A program made the translations under genes and the position numbers. This document shows, piece after piece, positions 1 to 12,275 of a stretch of DNA of 64,000 nucleotides. The stretch covers positions 58,172,845 through 58,236,844 of the forward strand of contig OY776129.1 in NCBI GenBank assembly GCA_963675135.1. Direction: 5' to 3'. The stretch is from Galeopsis tetrahit. Its lineage: Eukaryota; Streptophyta; Magnoliopsida; Lamiales; Lamiaceae. Under the pieces are notes generated by a model, which had not been told where the DNA came from, made no database searches, and was given only the letters and a program-made list of their open reading frames with translations. The number at the start of each line of letters is the position of its first letter. The stretch's first letter is position 1.

Positions 1-1547
1 ATAGCCATCATTGAAGTTGTGGAAACTGTTTCGTAGCCTGAGTTCAATATCGTGATGATCTGGTCGATAATTTCTTCATCATTCAGCGCGTTTTGCTCGT
101 CACTTAGCAAATGTTCCAACATATCATCATGTCTTACTGAGCTTGCCCTTCTCTTGTTCATTACTTGTTTCAACATTTTCACCACATTTCTCCTGCCCTG
201 CAGCAGTACACACACAAAACAAACTCTACCTCTTATTGCTACATTCATTCATTCATAATATATAGTAGTCTATTAATGATCAAATATACCTTAAGTCCTT
301 TGTAATAATTTGAGCCTGGAAGATTGATGGGAAGAGAAAGTGATCCTATAAACAATTTGTCAAACTCACACTTAAAGCTATCATAAATTGAGCTCCATTC
401 AGCTTCTGCAATCTGTGTGAATGATATGAATAATGCCATCTGAAAACACACACATAATTATCAAGCAGGATTATTATTGCAACAATACTAATTATACTAC
501 TAATAAACTATTACTACGTACATCCATGGTCTTTTGTTGAATGTCTACTACTTTGTTAGGATCCCAATTGGAGAGAAGTAGGCTCATGTAGCTAAGGAGG
601 CTCGGAAAAAGGCGGTGTTTGAGGAATGGGACTCCGACGAGGGAGAGCAAATTGTGTCGTAAGTGCTTATGAGTGGATCCGTAAACAGCAGCAATGTTTC
701 GAGTTCCTAAGATATCCAACATTGATGTTGGATATCCAGGAACAAGTCCCTTTGATTCATTCAACAGGATGTATCTATTCAGCTCTGGATCCATTGAAAT
801 AATCGTCGGACTTCCTAGTATATGCGTCTTGAAAACACTTCCATATCTGTCATTACAAACAATTAAACAAATTAAATCAAGAGATCGATATAATTGAAAT
901 TATAAAGTGATGGGCGGGGGAGTGATATAAATTGAGTTATAGTCGAGCTAGGGTGCAATGTAAATGTAATTAAATGAAGTCGTTGAATGTTCAGGAAAGT
1001 ACACCACTTCACTCTGCATGAGCCTCGATCATGCCTACTTTTTTACTAATTAGTTTAGCTATGCCTTTTTCCATACTACTTTATTTCCAGGCCAGGGAAT
1101 TAAATAAAACTCAAGCATCATTCGCTTTAATTCACCATATATACCAAATTAATTATGGAGTAATATAATAATTAAAATCTACTATTCTCTATTCCACAAT
1201 ATGAATTTTTAAATAACATACTCATGTATCAACGAGATGGCCGGCTTGTTAGAACACGCGCGGATCATATATATACGACATTGAGTTGATTATGAAATTA
1301 CTTGATGTGAAAAAAATACGTATTTGAAGAGGAGGAGTTTGCAAACACGCCCTAACAATACAATCGAGAGAACAAACCTTGCTCTTTGCTTCTTCATGAA
1401 TTCTGGTCCTAGCTTCAAGAAGTCATTAGTCTCTCCAAAAAACGGCCACCCCATTGTTCCAGGAGGTAACCCTTTTCTTCTTTGTAATAAAATTTCATTC
1501 CATTTTGAGAGAAAAAATATGAAAATAAATGCCAATGAAACTACCAT
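1..1547 (-). CDS. CYP85A: Brassinosteroid-6-oxidase, cytochrome P450 85A (5' part, four exons)
   Basis: This gene encodes the P450 that oxidises C-6 of 6-deoxo brassinosteroids (for example 6-deoxocastasterone to castasterone) at the endoplasmic reticulum. Four exons join in frame: 1378-1547, 522-846, 290-439 and 1-197 (cut by the window edge), giving about 280 of the roughly 465 residues usual for the family. The start at 1547 is the first ATG after an in-frame stop. Residues 1-15 form a hydrophobic membrane anchor, followed by the proline hinge LPPGTMGWPFFGE. Exon 2 carries NESKGLVPGYP and SMLDILGT, typical of CYP85A. Exon 4 ends in the oxygen-binding I-helix motif GYETVSTTS. The ExxR and haem-cysteine regions lie outside the window. 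All introns seen are GT-AG and no lesion is visible. The family call is firm; whether the enzyme also makes brassinolide (CYP85A2/A3-like) cannot be told. Confidence 0.93.
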
Positions 1548-1645
1548 GATCAACAACAATGCTCCTCGATCTCAAGAAAAGGGCCGGGGAGGGGGTATAT
1601 GCAGTAAAAGATCACCACGGCTACAAAAGGTATTGAATTCACTGG

Positions 1646-1656
1646 AAATATATAAG
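1646..1656 (-). promoter_or_regulatory. Putative TATA box of CYP85A
   Basis: On the minus strand the sequence CTTATATATTT lies about 100 bases upstream of the CYP85A ATG, a plausible TATA position with a short leader. Assignment rests on position and sequence only. Confidence 0.35.
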
Positions 1657-1659
1657 TCA

Positions 1660-2794
1660 AAATCACATTCTGAATTTACTACCCGGCCTGGCCACTTATT
1701 TAAAACAAAATTAATCTTCAAAAAAGAAAGCTACAAAAATAGGCTTGAGTAGGAGGCATAGGCTCTTTCTTTCAAGACTCTGATGAACAATAAATTTGCC
1801 AATACGAATCATTTAATGTCACCCAACAAAATACTAGTAATTTTTTTATTTTCAAATCAAAACTTCCAATTTACAGTACCTACTTTCACCTCAATTCCTC
1901 ATCAAATCTCTAAATCTTATTACCTTGATTTGGGACGTTCGAATAAATTTAGTATAGTATAATATCAGCATGGTTGGAAATAAATAACTCATTAAATTTT
2001 CGAATCAATTACGGAGTAGTTTATAACGCGCATTCAATTTACAAATTTAATTAGCTAAGCTGGTGAAATGCCATCATTTAATTCATTTTATTTACTTTTT
2101 AATTGAATTAAATGTATACATGCAATTAGATTTTATGTAATCAAATAAATTTTTTGATTCATCTCAAAAATTGTGGCTCAATTAAGTGCATACAAAATTT
2201 GATAATATAACTCGTTTGGGACCTATATATACATGTATATTTTAATTAACTTTTCATAAATATAATTAAACTTATAAATAAATAATAATAGATGAGTATT
2301 TGTTAAACTTATACATGTATATTCTAAATGTTATATAGTAATGTTAAAAATGATTTAAAGAGTAAAATTCATTAAAAAAAAATCATATTTCATAAAATAT
2401 AAAATTGTTAATAAAATGACGTATAGTATATGATTTTATTGGATTAAAGAAGAGAATAATAAGTATGCACGGAGAATAGTTTTTAGTCAAAGCCCGTAAA
2501 ATATTTATTTCTTTTAATCAAAGTGATTTAGAATCATTTCTAACAACTAAATTTGCAATAAAAACTAATCGACATGCAAGTAGAATTAATTTAATTAAAG
2601 ATTGAGCCTTCTAAACTCTTGGTAGGACTGATTAAAATAAATACTTTAAAATGACGAGATTGATTTTGATTTCTGTTGGATTCAGTTGATTTTTGGCCTA
2701 ATTTCATGTGAGTTTTCAAATGTTGATTCATTTTGTTTTTGGAGCAACTTTTTAATAAAAAAAATGTTTTTTTTTTTAAAGAAAAACTGTTAGG
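1660..2794. other. AT-rich spacer upstream of CYP85A
   Basis: I see no gene here. The first few hundred bases presumably hold CYP85A upstream regulatory sequence, but I recognise no specific element. Confidence 0.5.
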
Positions 2795-3093
2795 TATTCC
2801 CTCCGTTTCATAAAGTTTGTCGCATTTCTCGTTTTGTATAAAATTAAGGAACATATTTTTTTGACAAATTTACCCCTCGTTATTTCCTTCCCTTTTCTTC
2901 TCTTTTTTCTTTTATTTTTCCACCTTCCTTTTCCACCATTTTTTTGACCTTTCCGAAAAAAATCGTAATTAATATATTTTCAAAAGAATAGGGGCAATTT
3001 AGGGAGATCATTGGTAAAATTAGGAAAAACGACAAACTTTTTGAAATAAATTTAAAGTCCAAATGCGACAAACTTTTTGGATTGGAGGGAGTA
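2795..3093. mobile_element. Stowaway-like MITE (family A)
   Basis: A stretch of about 300 bp flanked by TA. It starts TATTCCCTCCGTTTCATAAA and ends GGATTGGAGGGAGTA. These are the inverted CTCCCTCCGT-type ends of Tc1/mariner-derived Stowaway MITEs. Subterminal inverted motifs (AAGTTTGTCGCAT near the left, ATGCGACAAACTT near the right) support one unit. There is no coding capacity. Confidence 0.8.
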
Positions 3094-3533
3094 CCTATCT
3101 ATCTTATTAGTGATACATTTTTATTTAAGAAGCCATATATTTTTTTGTCATTTGAAAGAAACACATTATTTAAGTTGATTAGCATTACTCTTTATTTATG
3201 CTGGAAAAATCAATATTCAACTTATTATTATAGTATGTATATATATACTAAAATTGAGATCTTAATGACCACAGGTTCTAATAATAGGGTAGGCATCAGA
3301 CCTACTTAACCAAATAATAATGGAATCGATTGAGATTGAATTCCCACAAGTTATACTTTTGCAGCAAGTTTCGAAAGTCGAGTGAGGGTCACAACTCACA
3401 ACTTCAACAATATATACATGGGATATGGGGAAAAGTGATGTAACAATTTTAGATGATTGAAATAAAATTGCAAGTGTCTACTTATTAAATTTAAAATAAT
3501 ACTAATAATATACTTATATGCACTTAAAATATA
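3094..3533. other. AT-rich spacer without recognised feature
   Basis: Nothing recognised on either strand. Confidence 0.4.
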
Positions 3534-3700
3534 TTCTCATGATTTTATTCACATTTTGACCGGTACGAAGATTAAGAAAATAGAATAAATAATGTGTAAG
3601 GTAAAATAAAGGAGGGGTATTATTAGTTATTCATTGACTAAAGTGAGGAGATTGAGGGACGTCCCGTTAAGGAAAGTGTGCATAAAATCTTGGGACGATC
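3534..3700. mobile_element. Decayed Stowaway-like MITE copy (family B)
   Basis: This shares long runs with the intact copy at 17763-18007, including ACCGG(T/C)ACG(A/G)AGATTAAG, GGAGGGGTATTATT and CCCGTTAAGGAAAGTGTGCA. Its outer CTCCGTCC termini are eroded. A middle part present in the other copy is missing. Confidence 0.65.
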
Positions 3701-3800
3701 TATACATATAAGAGAAATTATGGAAAAAATTGGACACCGAGAAAGGCGACTATTACAGCATGGAGAGCTATCCGAATGCGACTAGCAACAAAAGATAAAT

Positions 3801-3907
3801 CGCAAAAACTTTTGTGCAAATAGTTTATGTGTAATTACGTGTAAATGTCCCTTTAGATTTCTTATTTGCTTGATTTGCATATAAGCTATTTTCACGTAAG
3901 TCATTAT
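3801..3907. repeat. Dispersed ~105-bp repeat, copy 1
   Basis: The sequence beginning CAAAAACTTTTGTGCAAATA and ending near GTAAGTCATT recurs with scattered changes at 15431-15541. The family is not recognised; a short non-autonomous element is likely. Confidence 0.6.
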
Positions 3908-3959
3908 GTTAGTTGTAAATAGGTGTAAAATGACAATTTTAAAGTTTAGGGTTATTATA

Positions 3960-4175
3960 CCTGACCCATTTTTATTTGGATCAATTTCTCTCAATTCCCC
4001 AAATCAATTAACCTTGTCTTCTTCTTCCTCTTCCCAACCTAAGTCCCGATCTACCCCGCCACCAGTTTCCCTTGGATCGCCCCTACCTGTCTTCTTCCCA
4101 ATAACAATTTTGAGAGTTGAAGCCGCCATCCTCCGCCACCCCCACTCCTTCCTGAGATCCTGATCGCATGGCCCG
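3960..4175 (+). other. Left part of a disrupted host leader-like sequence
   Basis: This is a CT-rich stretch unlike the AT-rich surroundings. It continues on the far side of the hAT insertion (7720-7952) and again beyond the Copia insertion (from 12419). With the insertions ignored it resembles a 5' untranslated exon followed by a GTGAGT splice donor at about 7911. No downstream gene body is visible, so this is either a relic or an unrecognised non-coding exon. Confidence 0.4.
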
Positions 4176-4183
4176 ACGACGGA
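4176..4183. repeat. 8-bp target-site duplication of the hAT element (left)
   Basis: ACGACGGA lies directly outside the left terminus and is repeated exactly at 7712-7719. The 8-bp length is diagnostic of hAT transposition. Confidence 0.9.
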
Positions 4184-7100
4184 CAAGGGCGGACCCAGAT
4201 TTTTTTTTTAGGACGGGCTGTTAAAAGTAAAAAATAAATGCAGTATAAAAAAAAAACAGTAAAAAAATGTTTACATAAGTTGTGCCCTACGATTCTTTAT
4301 CCGATAAAATTCATCGATAATAGAATCAGGATCAATGTCTTCAAACAATTCTCTCTCAATGTAGACAACCAAAGAATCTGATAGATAATCACTCTCCATT
4401 TTATTTCGGAGAACACTCTTGACATGTTTCATAGCTGAAAATGCTCGTTCAGTCGTTGCAGTGGTAACAGGAAGTGTCAAAACAAGGTGAATCAATCTCG
4501 TAATCAGAGCATACACTTGCGCCTTGTTTGTCTCGACTAACTTTTGGGATAGTTCAGAAATAGTTGACAAATTTTGAAAACTTACTTGAGAAGACATATC
4601 GATTTTGTAATGCTGCAATTCAACTCTTAGACGAATCATTTCTTAACTTGTAAAATCATCTGGATAAAATTTGTCGGCGAGATCATAAATTTGATCTTCA
4701 TTAAACAACTTGAAGTTGTCTTTGGGATCCAAGGCAGCACTAAGTTTAAGAAGTTTTACAGTCTTATCTTTGAATCTATTATTGATTTCAGCCAACTGAG
4801 TATCTATCGCATTGTTAAAGACATCAACTCGATAATGGTGCCCAAATGTGATAAAGTCAACTTGTTGACACGAACGTCTTGTACCCATTTCATAACGATC
4901 ATTCATATTAGGTATTGCAATGCTATGTTCTCCACAAGCTAACTCCACCTCTGTTAGAAGAGAATCAAAACCTTCATCCCTCAACAATTGAAGTAAGCCT
5001 TTAGTGCTTGAGACAAGATCCATTACATTCAATATATCAAGTGACTTTTGCTGCAAAGATCGACAAAGTATATCTGAAATTTCCAAGATTTTATTCATCA
5101 AATGTAGGATGAATACAAACTCAAAAGACCTCATTACCATTTGACAACCATAAGCTTCACCACTTGTATCGTAAGAAGAACTCTCACCTGACATATACTG
5201 AAGCACAGTAATCACCGCACCATACATATCAATCAAACTACACGTGGAATCAAAATGAGAACTCCAACGAGTTTCTCCAGGACAATGCAGACTACCTATT
5301 TGATTAGCTCCTCTGCCTGTTTCACGTTCTCCTGTAGCTACCTTTTCTGCAATTTCAATAGCTTGAGCAGATCGTAGCTCAGTATGACGCTTAGGAGAAG
5401 CACCAACGATATTTACAATCTTATTCAAACTTGAAAAGAAACAATAAACTGGTCGTACTTTTCCACCTGCAGCAACTAATGCCAATTGCAATCGATGAGC
5501 AAAACAATGAACATGATATGCGTAAGGACATTCTCTCAAAAAAAGGGCTTGTAAGCCATTCCATACACCACCCATATTGCTCGCTCCATCGTACCCTTGA
5601 CCACGCATATTGCATATTTGCAGGTTATGGCGACTTAAGACAAGACATATTTCATTCTTCAATGTTACAGCAGTAGTATCTTTAACATGTACAATGTCAA
5701 GAAAGCGTTCTTTTAAAAAACCACCAACATCAACAAATCTTAACACAATAGCCATTTGCTCTTTGTTAGATATATCTTTAGCTTCATCAACTAAAATGCA
5801 AAACTTTGAATCACCAATCTCCTCACGAATTTTGTTTCTCACCCGACTACCAAAGATGCTCAAAATCTCTTTTTGAACTTTCGGTGATGTATACTTCGCA
5901 TTTAAAGGAGCATTCTCTAAAACAACATCATTAATTTCAATATTCATCTCTCCCAAAAGTTTTATCAATTCAATGAGATTACCTCGATTTTTGGAAGACG
6001 CTGACTCATCGTGTCCTCTCAATGCACATGCTTGCAAAGTAAGATATTGCAGACATTTAATCGTTGTCATAACCCGCAAACGATTTTTATTTATATCTTC
6101 CGGTTTTTCCCGATTAATTGCTTTATCAATATGTTGGGAGACATCCTTTAGAGAGTTCATATAAACTACAACACTTTTATGACTTGAATCAACATCTCCC
6201 ACGTGTTTTAAAAATGAACATTTCTTCCCGTTGTTGACTCTTTTCCAACTGTTGAACCCACCAAAAGTAAATGCACAACGACTATTGTTCAAATGATCAA
6301 ATAAGAAGCACGGAAAATAATATGAAGCATGATTTGTGGGTGAGTACTCTAACCAAGGAAATTGACGAAACCACGAGACTTGAAATCGACGATTTTGATA
6401 TTCGTCAAATGTTGGCTTATATTCATCCAAAATGGGTTGAAATGCTCCCATTTTTATGTAAGCTCGTCTTATTTCATCTCTTTGATTGACAGGATGTTCA
6501 CAAATTGGGACACGTTTAAACGGATCACGCTCAAGTGAATCTAGATCAATTTCAATTCTTTGTGATTGAAAAGGTTGGACATTGGAAGGTAGAGGCTGTG
6601 GAGCTACATTATCACTGTTTGATGTAAGATGCTCTTCACTTGTTGTAGACTCCTTCCGCTTGAAATTGGTAAAAAATGATTCAATACTTTTATTTTTCTT
6701 CGTTTTTCGATTATCCATTTATTTCAAAATCAAATACAAAATTAATTAGTTTCTTCTCAAAAAATATCTACAAATAAATATAAAATTAAATTGCCAAACA
6801 AAACGCGACAAAACTGTTAAGACCTACAAAACAATATCTCAAAAAATACAAATTAAATTGACAAAATTAACAAAATAAATTCACAATAAAATTCCATTCT
6901 TTTTGATACTTACTGACCGACAACTATCAATATTCCATCCTCCCAATAAAATATAAAACAAAAGGCAAAGTAATTATTTTTTTACTACTACTAATAACCC
7001 ATTGCCCCAAAACAATCAATAAATAAAATTTGAAGGCAAAGTAGTTGTTTTTGTACACCCAATAACCCACTGCCCATAAACAATCAATAAATAAAGTTTG

Positions 7101-7711
7101 TTTATTAAAAATTGTTAATGTATTACGCATATTTCGAGGCACCGTCTTCAATCGAAGATATATACTGAACATTACAAGAATAAGACAATAAATCTCTTTC
7201 AGGCCGTGGGCTCTCATTCTAAGAAACTCACGGCCACCGGAAAAAAATACAGAAGATTAAATCTGCGTTATATTAAGTCAATACCTTACCAAGAAAAATA
7301 AATAGTGGGTCAAGAAATATTTCCGTTATTGGCGAGTCGATAGACGACAACGATGGCCGACGAGAAGAACTCAAGAAAGTCGACGATGGCCGATGGAGGA
7401 AACAATGGAACGGCGGCAGCGTACCACGAACGCACATGCAGGTTGCAATTTTTTAAGGGTTTTAGAATTTAGAGTTTGATTTGGGGATTTTTAATTTAGG
7501 GTTTATAAATTAATTAAAATTTTAATTTATTTAAAGAGTTATGGGTTTATCTTAAACAAAAAGTGGCTGAGTACTTTCAATTTTGTTAATATATAAATGG
7601 TTCGATTTTGTTTTGGGTGGGCTGAAGTTTTTTAATATATAATTTTTTTTAAAAAAAAATGCAATTCTAAATAGTTGAGCCCAGCCCAGCCAACCTTATG
7701 TTCCACCCTTG
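4184..7711 (-). mobile_element. Complete hAT-superfamily transposon
   Basis: A 3528-bp element bounded by inverted ends CAAGGGCGGACCCAGAT and, on the other strand, CAAGGGTGGAACATAAGG, and flanked by the perfect 8-bp duplication ACGACGGA. It carries one intronless transposase frame on the minus strand. The ends are AT-rich and non-coding (4184-4270 and 6719-7711). The exact duplication suggests recent insertion, though the transposase has a stop codon. Confidence 0.92.
4271..6718 (-). pseudogene. hAT transposase with TTF-type zinc finger, one premature stop
   Basis: This frame would encode a DNA-binding cut-and-paste transposase of the plant ZMYM/TTF-zinc-finger hAT type. An intact frame of 691 codons runs from ATG 6718 to a TAA at 4643-4645. 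The same frame then continues for another 123 codons to 4271. In order it shows a basic N-terminus, a TTF-like finger region (about residues 100-200), the RNase-H-like core with LVDEA (near residue 310) and GYDGASNM (near 378), and, beyond the stop, the hAT dimerisation domain with TTERAFSAMK. A finger position usually held by Cys is Tyr (SYYFPC), which may be another lesion. Without the dimerisation domain the product should be inactive unless the stop is read through. Confidence 0.9.
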
Positions 7712-7719
7712 ACGACGGA
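7712..7719. repeat. 8-bp target-site duplication of the hAT element (right)
   Basis: An exact copy of ACGACGGA at 4176-4183. Confidence 0.9.
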
Positions 7720-7952
7720 GCCCTCACCATTTTCGTGGGTTACCGACCCCATGCAGGCCTTTGAATGGGCTTCCAGAGCTATACCGTTTTCGTCGTCAAA
7801 TACGTCGTCGTCTCCACCGTGTTCGTTGTGAATTCATTTGAGATCGGTTCTGTTCATAGTAGTTTCCTCCAACTCCTCACCAGCTTCTTGTTCTTCTTCT
7901 TCTTTTGATCGGTGAGTATCCAATTTCTCTCTTTAAATTAATCTCCTTGAAA
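7720..7952 (+). other. Middle part of the disrupted host leader-like sequence
   Basis: GC- and CT-rich, then TTTTGATCG followed by GTGAGTATCC, a good plant splice donor at about 7911. The Copia element sits some 45 bases inside the presumed intron. The product is not recognised. Confidence 0.4.
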
Positions 7953-7957
7953 CTACT
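7953..7957. repeat. 5-bp target-site duplication of the Copia element (left)
   Basis: CTACT adjoins the LTR start and recurs at 12414-12418 after the other LTR. Confidence 0.8.
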
Positions 7958-8094
7958 TGTAAGAATATAATTCCTTGTCTTTCTCATTCACAAATGTCAA
8001 TGATATACATATGAAATCTCTCTAATCTAGACTATCATCAAGGAGTAAATCTACGCCTACCATATATAAAATATTTACATATTTCTATCTATTA
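7958..8094 (-). repeat. 3' LTR of the Ale-type Copia element
   Basis: Starts TGTAAGAATATAATTCC and ends CTATCTATTA on the plus strand. The next two bases, CA, would complete a TG...CA LTR, and a G-rich polypurine tract (GCGGGGGTG on the minus strand) adjoins it. Confidence 0.85.
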
Positions 8095-11000
8095 CACCCC
8101 CGCAATCGAAGCCGGAGGTTGAAGAACGCTGAGATTGGACCTGAATTCCTCAAATAAAATCTGGGGCAGCCCTTTCGTGAATATATTAGCTATTTGAAAT
8201 CGAGAAGGTACATGTACCACCCGAACTTGACCCCGAGCCACCTTTTCCCGAACGAAGTGAATGTCCATTTCAATGTGCTTAGTACGTTGGTGTTGAACCG
8301 GATTTCCCGAAAGGTAAATTGTGCTCACATTATCACAATATACCAAGGTTGCTGTCGGTATGGGACAATGAAGTTCAAGTAGTAGGTTGCGGAGCCAGCA
8401 AGATTCAGACACTACATTGGTAACACCTCAATACTCCGCCTCGGCACTAGAACGTGAGAGTGTGGACTGCCGCTTAGCCGACCAAGAAATCAAGTTGTCG
8501 CCCAAAAATACACAATAGCCGAACGTCGAGCGCCAAGTATCTGGACATCCACCCCAGTCAGCGTCCGTATATGCCACAAGCGAGGTGACAGAAGACGGAT
8601 ATAGATGAAGGCCGAAGTTAAGAGTCCCCTGAATGTATCGTAGGATCCGTTTAACTGCAGCCATGTGCACCTCTCGCGGATCATGCATGAATAGACAAAC
8701 CTGTTGAACAGCATACACGATGTCGGGCCTAGTGAACGTCAAGTACTGTAACGCCCCAGCAAGACTCCTGTACAACGTGGGATTTGAAACTGGTGGACTC
8801 TCGGAACCCCCAAGTTTAGGTTTGGTGTCAACAGGAGTCACCGAAGGCTTGGATGTGGAGAGGCCGGCGCGATCAATCACTTCAGTGGCATACTTTCGCT
8901 GGGACAAGAACAAACCCCCAGCGTGAGATGAAACTGCAATGCCCAAAAAATAATGCAGCATCCCCATGTCCTTCATAGAAAACTCTGAACTGAGTTGGGA
9001 AATAACTGAACGCCGAAGTGTGTCCGACGACGCCGTTAAGATTATATCATCCACGTAGAGAAGTAAGTAAGCCACTTGGTTATCCTGGCGATAGACAAAT
9101 AATGAGTGATCCGACTTACTTCTTACAAACCCAAGAGTAAACACAAAATCTGAAAATCTAGTGTTCCATGCCCTAGGAGCCTATTTCAATCCGTACAAAG
9201 ATTTCTTCAAAAGGCACACATGATCTGGGTAGTTGGAGTCTCGAAAACCAAGGGGTTGATACATGTACACCGTGTCTGAAAGAGTGCCATGAAGGAAGGC
9301 ATTTTTTACATCAAGTTGGTGGATGGACCACCTCTTCGATAATGCCAAGCTCAAGACAACCCGGATGGTCGCAGGCTTTACAACCGGACTAAACGTCTCC
9401 CCACAATCAATGCCAACCTGTTGAGTTTTTCCATCACCTACAAGACGGGCCTTATGCCTCTCAAAAGAACCGTCAGCACGTTCTTTATGATTAAAAGTCC
9501 ACATTGAACGAATAATATTCACACCAATAGGACGGGGAACCAACTCCCACGTCTTATTTGAAATAAGAGCATTATATTCATCACGCATAGCCAATTTCCA
9601 ATTCGGGTCGTTTAAGGCAGCCACTGGATTTTTAGGAATGGGAGATTTTGAGGAGGTAGATAGGAGATTAAAATGGCGCTTAGGCCGAACAATACCCCGT
9701 TGACTCCGAGTCACCGGGCGAAGGGAGGGGGGAGGTAACACCTCCGGATTTGGAGTAGGACCCAACGTACCCGACTCAACTTGGATAGGCACGGGTGGGA
9801 GAGGTGGGTCGGTCTGGGAGAGATGATGGGCGATATATGGAGAAGGCGAATCATCAGACGAATCTAAGGTAGAAGTGGGATGAGGAAGGATTTCCGCAAA
9901 TGGGAACCTGGATTCATCAAATATTACATGGCGACAGATAATTATTTTCTTTGTGACCATATCAAAACACTTATAGCCCCTATGATTCAGTGGATACCCC
10001 AAAAAAACACACGGAGCCGAGCGTGGTTGAAGTTTATGGATAGTGGTGGATGGGAACAACGGGTAACACAAACACCCAAATACACGTAGATGAGTATATG
10101 ATGGGTCCTTGTGGTAGAGGTATTTGAGAGGGGTAGCAAAAGACATGTGTTTGCGAGGAAGGATATTTAGAATATATGTAGCCATGAGGAGTGCATGATG
10201 CCAAAAGGACCAAGGTACTTTCGAATGCGCAAGAAGAGTACGAATCATGTTATTTATAGTGCGAAATTGTCGTTCAGCTTTACCATTTTGAGGGGAAGTA
10301 TGAGGGCAAGAGAAACGAAAAAGCATCCCATGTTCTAAACTGAAATCCCAAAACGATTTATTATCAAACTCTCGCCCATTATCGCATTGAAAAGCTTTAA
10401 TGTCTCTTTCGAATTGGGTACGAATTAATGCACGAAAAGACAGAAAAATAGAAAACACCTGAGATTTATGGGAGATTGGATACGTCCATAGGAAATTAGA
10501 ATAATCATCAAGAAACAAGACATAATAGCGATGCCCCATAGCACTTAACACAGGAGACGTCCACAAATTAAAATGTATGATATCAAATGGCAACAACGAT
10601 GTGGTAGTAGACATAAAAAACGGTAAACGAATATGTTTTCCAACAGAACAAGAAGCACACACCCGATCAACAGTGGGTTTATTACAAGTAATAAAATTAT
10701 TCTGTCTAAGAGAATTAAAAACAGAAACACTCGGATGACCTAAACGGTCATGCCATATAGACGGAGAAATGGCAGCAAAAGCAGATGATGAGTGTGGCCT
10801 AGAAGGATTGATAGGATATAGCACCCCCCGACTGTCACACCTCATTAGACGCGTCCCCGTCCGAAAATGCTTAACAGAAAACCCAAAAGGATCAAATTCA
10901 ATTGAAACAGAGTATTCCGTAGTAAATTTTCGAACATACACAAATTTTTTAACACTCCCAGGAGCATGAAGAATATTTTGTAAGGTAAAAGGGGGATGGG

Positions 11001-11480
11001 GAGGGGGTAACGTAGCATGCCCAATACCCGAAATCGGAATAGATTGACCATTACCAACAAGAATACTATGATTACTGCTCGAATTTAAATAAGACGAGAG
11101 AGTACCTTGATTCGACGTCATATGTGAGGTAGCCCCTGTATCCATGTACCAAGTGGGATCTGGTTGAGACAAACCAAGAGTGTACATAGCAGCCTCAATG
11201 TCGGTTGGGGTCGGAGAAGCTTGGGCCGAAAATGCCTGTGGGCGGGGGCCAAGGAGGCTAGGGCTTTGAGGCATGGGCGGACGCATCCCAGACGGAGGAC
11301 GAGACCTAGGGGCAGTCGGATACGGGCAAGGTGGAGACGGCCATTGCCACTGCCAAGGCCAAGTTTGCGATGCACTCGGCCACTGTGGAGACCAGGGAGG
11401 ACGGCCATACGTAGGGGAAGGAGCAAATCCCCTGCCACCCTTGGGACTCTTCTTCTTTTGAGATTTCTTCGGCCTAGGCT
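8092..11480 (-). pseudogene. Ale-type Copia pol (PR-INT-RT-RH), multiply mutated
   Basis: Protease motif WYMDTGATSHMT, GAG-pre-integrase zinc residues (HDRLGHP ... CASC), integrase core with CDNGREF and SPQNGKAERQ, reverse transcriptase with KARLVGDGKTQQ and YVDDIILT, and RNase H with YTDADWGG and the SAEAEY motif are all recognisable. Lesions: the first integrase catalytic Asp is Asn (IIHFNLWTSP); a TAG stop at about 9181 falls just after LYGLK in RT; a TGA stop at about 8427 falls directly after SAEAEY in RNase H, an apparent CGA to TGA change; and pol is in a different frame from gag. It cannot be autonomous. Confidence 0.88.
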
Positions 11481-12191
11481 GCCGTGGCTGGAAGCCTGGA
11501 AGGACCCATCGGATGAGGGAGGAGCAGCGGATGCGACCATTGCAGCCCCAGACACAACCTTTTTCGCAAGGCCCGCTTCCTCCAAAACTAGCATTGAACG
11601 GGCCTGGTAAAACTTTGGGAGCGGATCACTTTGGCGAAGTAGCGTTCCGACACTAGTGTAGGCATCCTTGAGTCCTGCCACCAGTTGCAATACTAGACGA
11701 TCATTAGAAACAGGGGCCCCAACATTCTTGAGTTGATCTGACAATGTTTTTAGATGTTGGCAATACACAGAAGCAGTGGGAAAATTCTCCATAACAGTAT
11801 TGGAGAATTCTTGCTCAAGAGTCACAGCCCGAGAATTCTTATTATCTTGAAAAATATCTCGCAACCGTTGCCACGCGATCAACGCAGTCGAGTCTGGTTC
11901 AAGAATCGTATGGAGTAGATCGGTGGAGATTGTTGCATAAATCCATTGAAGGACAGTGGCGTCGAGAGTCAGCCACATCTCCTTGTCCTCAGTGGTGGTA
12001 GGGGCCGGAGCAGGGGGGTTAGAAGGGATGATGTGATACAAAACCCGATGAGATCGAGCATGGATCTTAAACAGTTCAGCCCAAGTGGCATATTGAACGT
12101 TTTCCATTTCAAGAATAATGGATATGTGATTCTTGATATTTGACACTGCAAGTGCCGGATGGAAATTAGATTTGGTGGTGTTGGTTGCCAT
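11480..12191 (-). pseudogene. Ale-type Copia gag, frameshifted at its 3' end
   Basis: Capsid-type protein of the UBN2/Retrotran_gag family, starting MATNTTKSNF at 12191 close to the primer site. The conserved gag core (YATWAELFKIHARSH, then LWDxL-like and QEFSNTVMENF regions) lies in residues 30-170. A KAYTSV-type stretch and a basic tail follow. Near 11450-11500 the frame is lost: the Gly/Arg/Pro-rich linker toward protease continues in another frame. No CCHC knuckle is seen, as is usual in this lineage. Confidence 0.8.
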
Positions 12192-12263
12192 GGCAGAAGA
12201 GGAAAGAAAGAGCAGAATGAGATGGAGAAACGGCTAGGGCGCAGCGGAGAGAAAAACCCTAGA

Positions 12264-12275
12264 CTCGTGATACCA
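12264..12275 (-). other. Primer-binding site of the Ale-type element
   Basis: On the minus strand TGGTATCACGAG directly follows the LTR. It matches the 3' end of initiator tRNA-Met for the first eight bases (TGGTATCA), after which an extra C shifts the match. Confidence 0.75.

Noticed and set aside
1324..1752. A 142-codon plus-strand frame over the CYP85A start
   Set aside because: It is antisense to exon 1 and the upstream region of CYP85A, without recognisable protein features.
7952..8096. Calling the Ale-type LTR exactly TG...CA at both copies
   Set aside because: The left copy can be read to 8096 (TG...CA), but the right copy ends ATTA directly before the CTACT duplication, so I set the border at ATTA and note the ambiguity.
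11164..11610. An Arg-rich 148-codon plus-strand frame
   Set aside because: It is the antisense of the Pro/Gly/Arg-rich gag-pol linker of the Ale-type Copia element; composition alone keeps it open.
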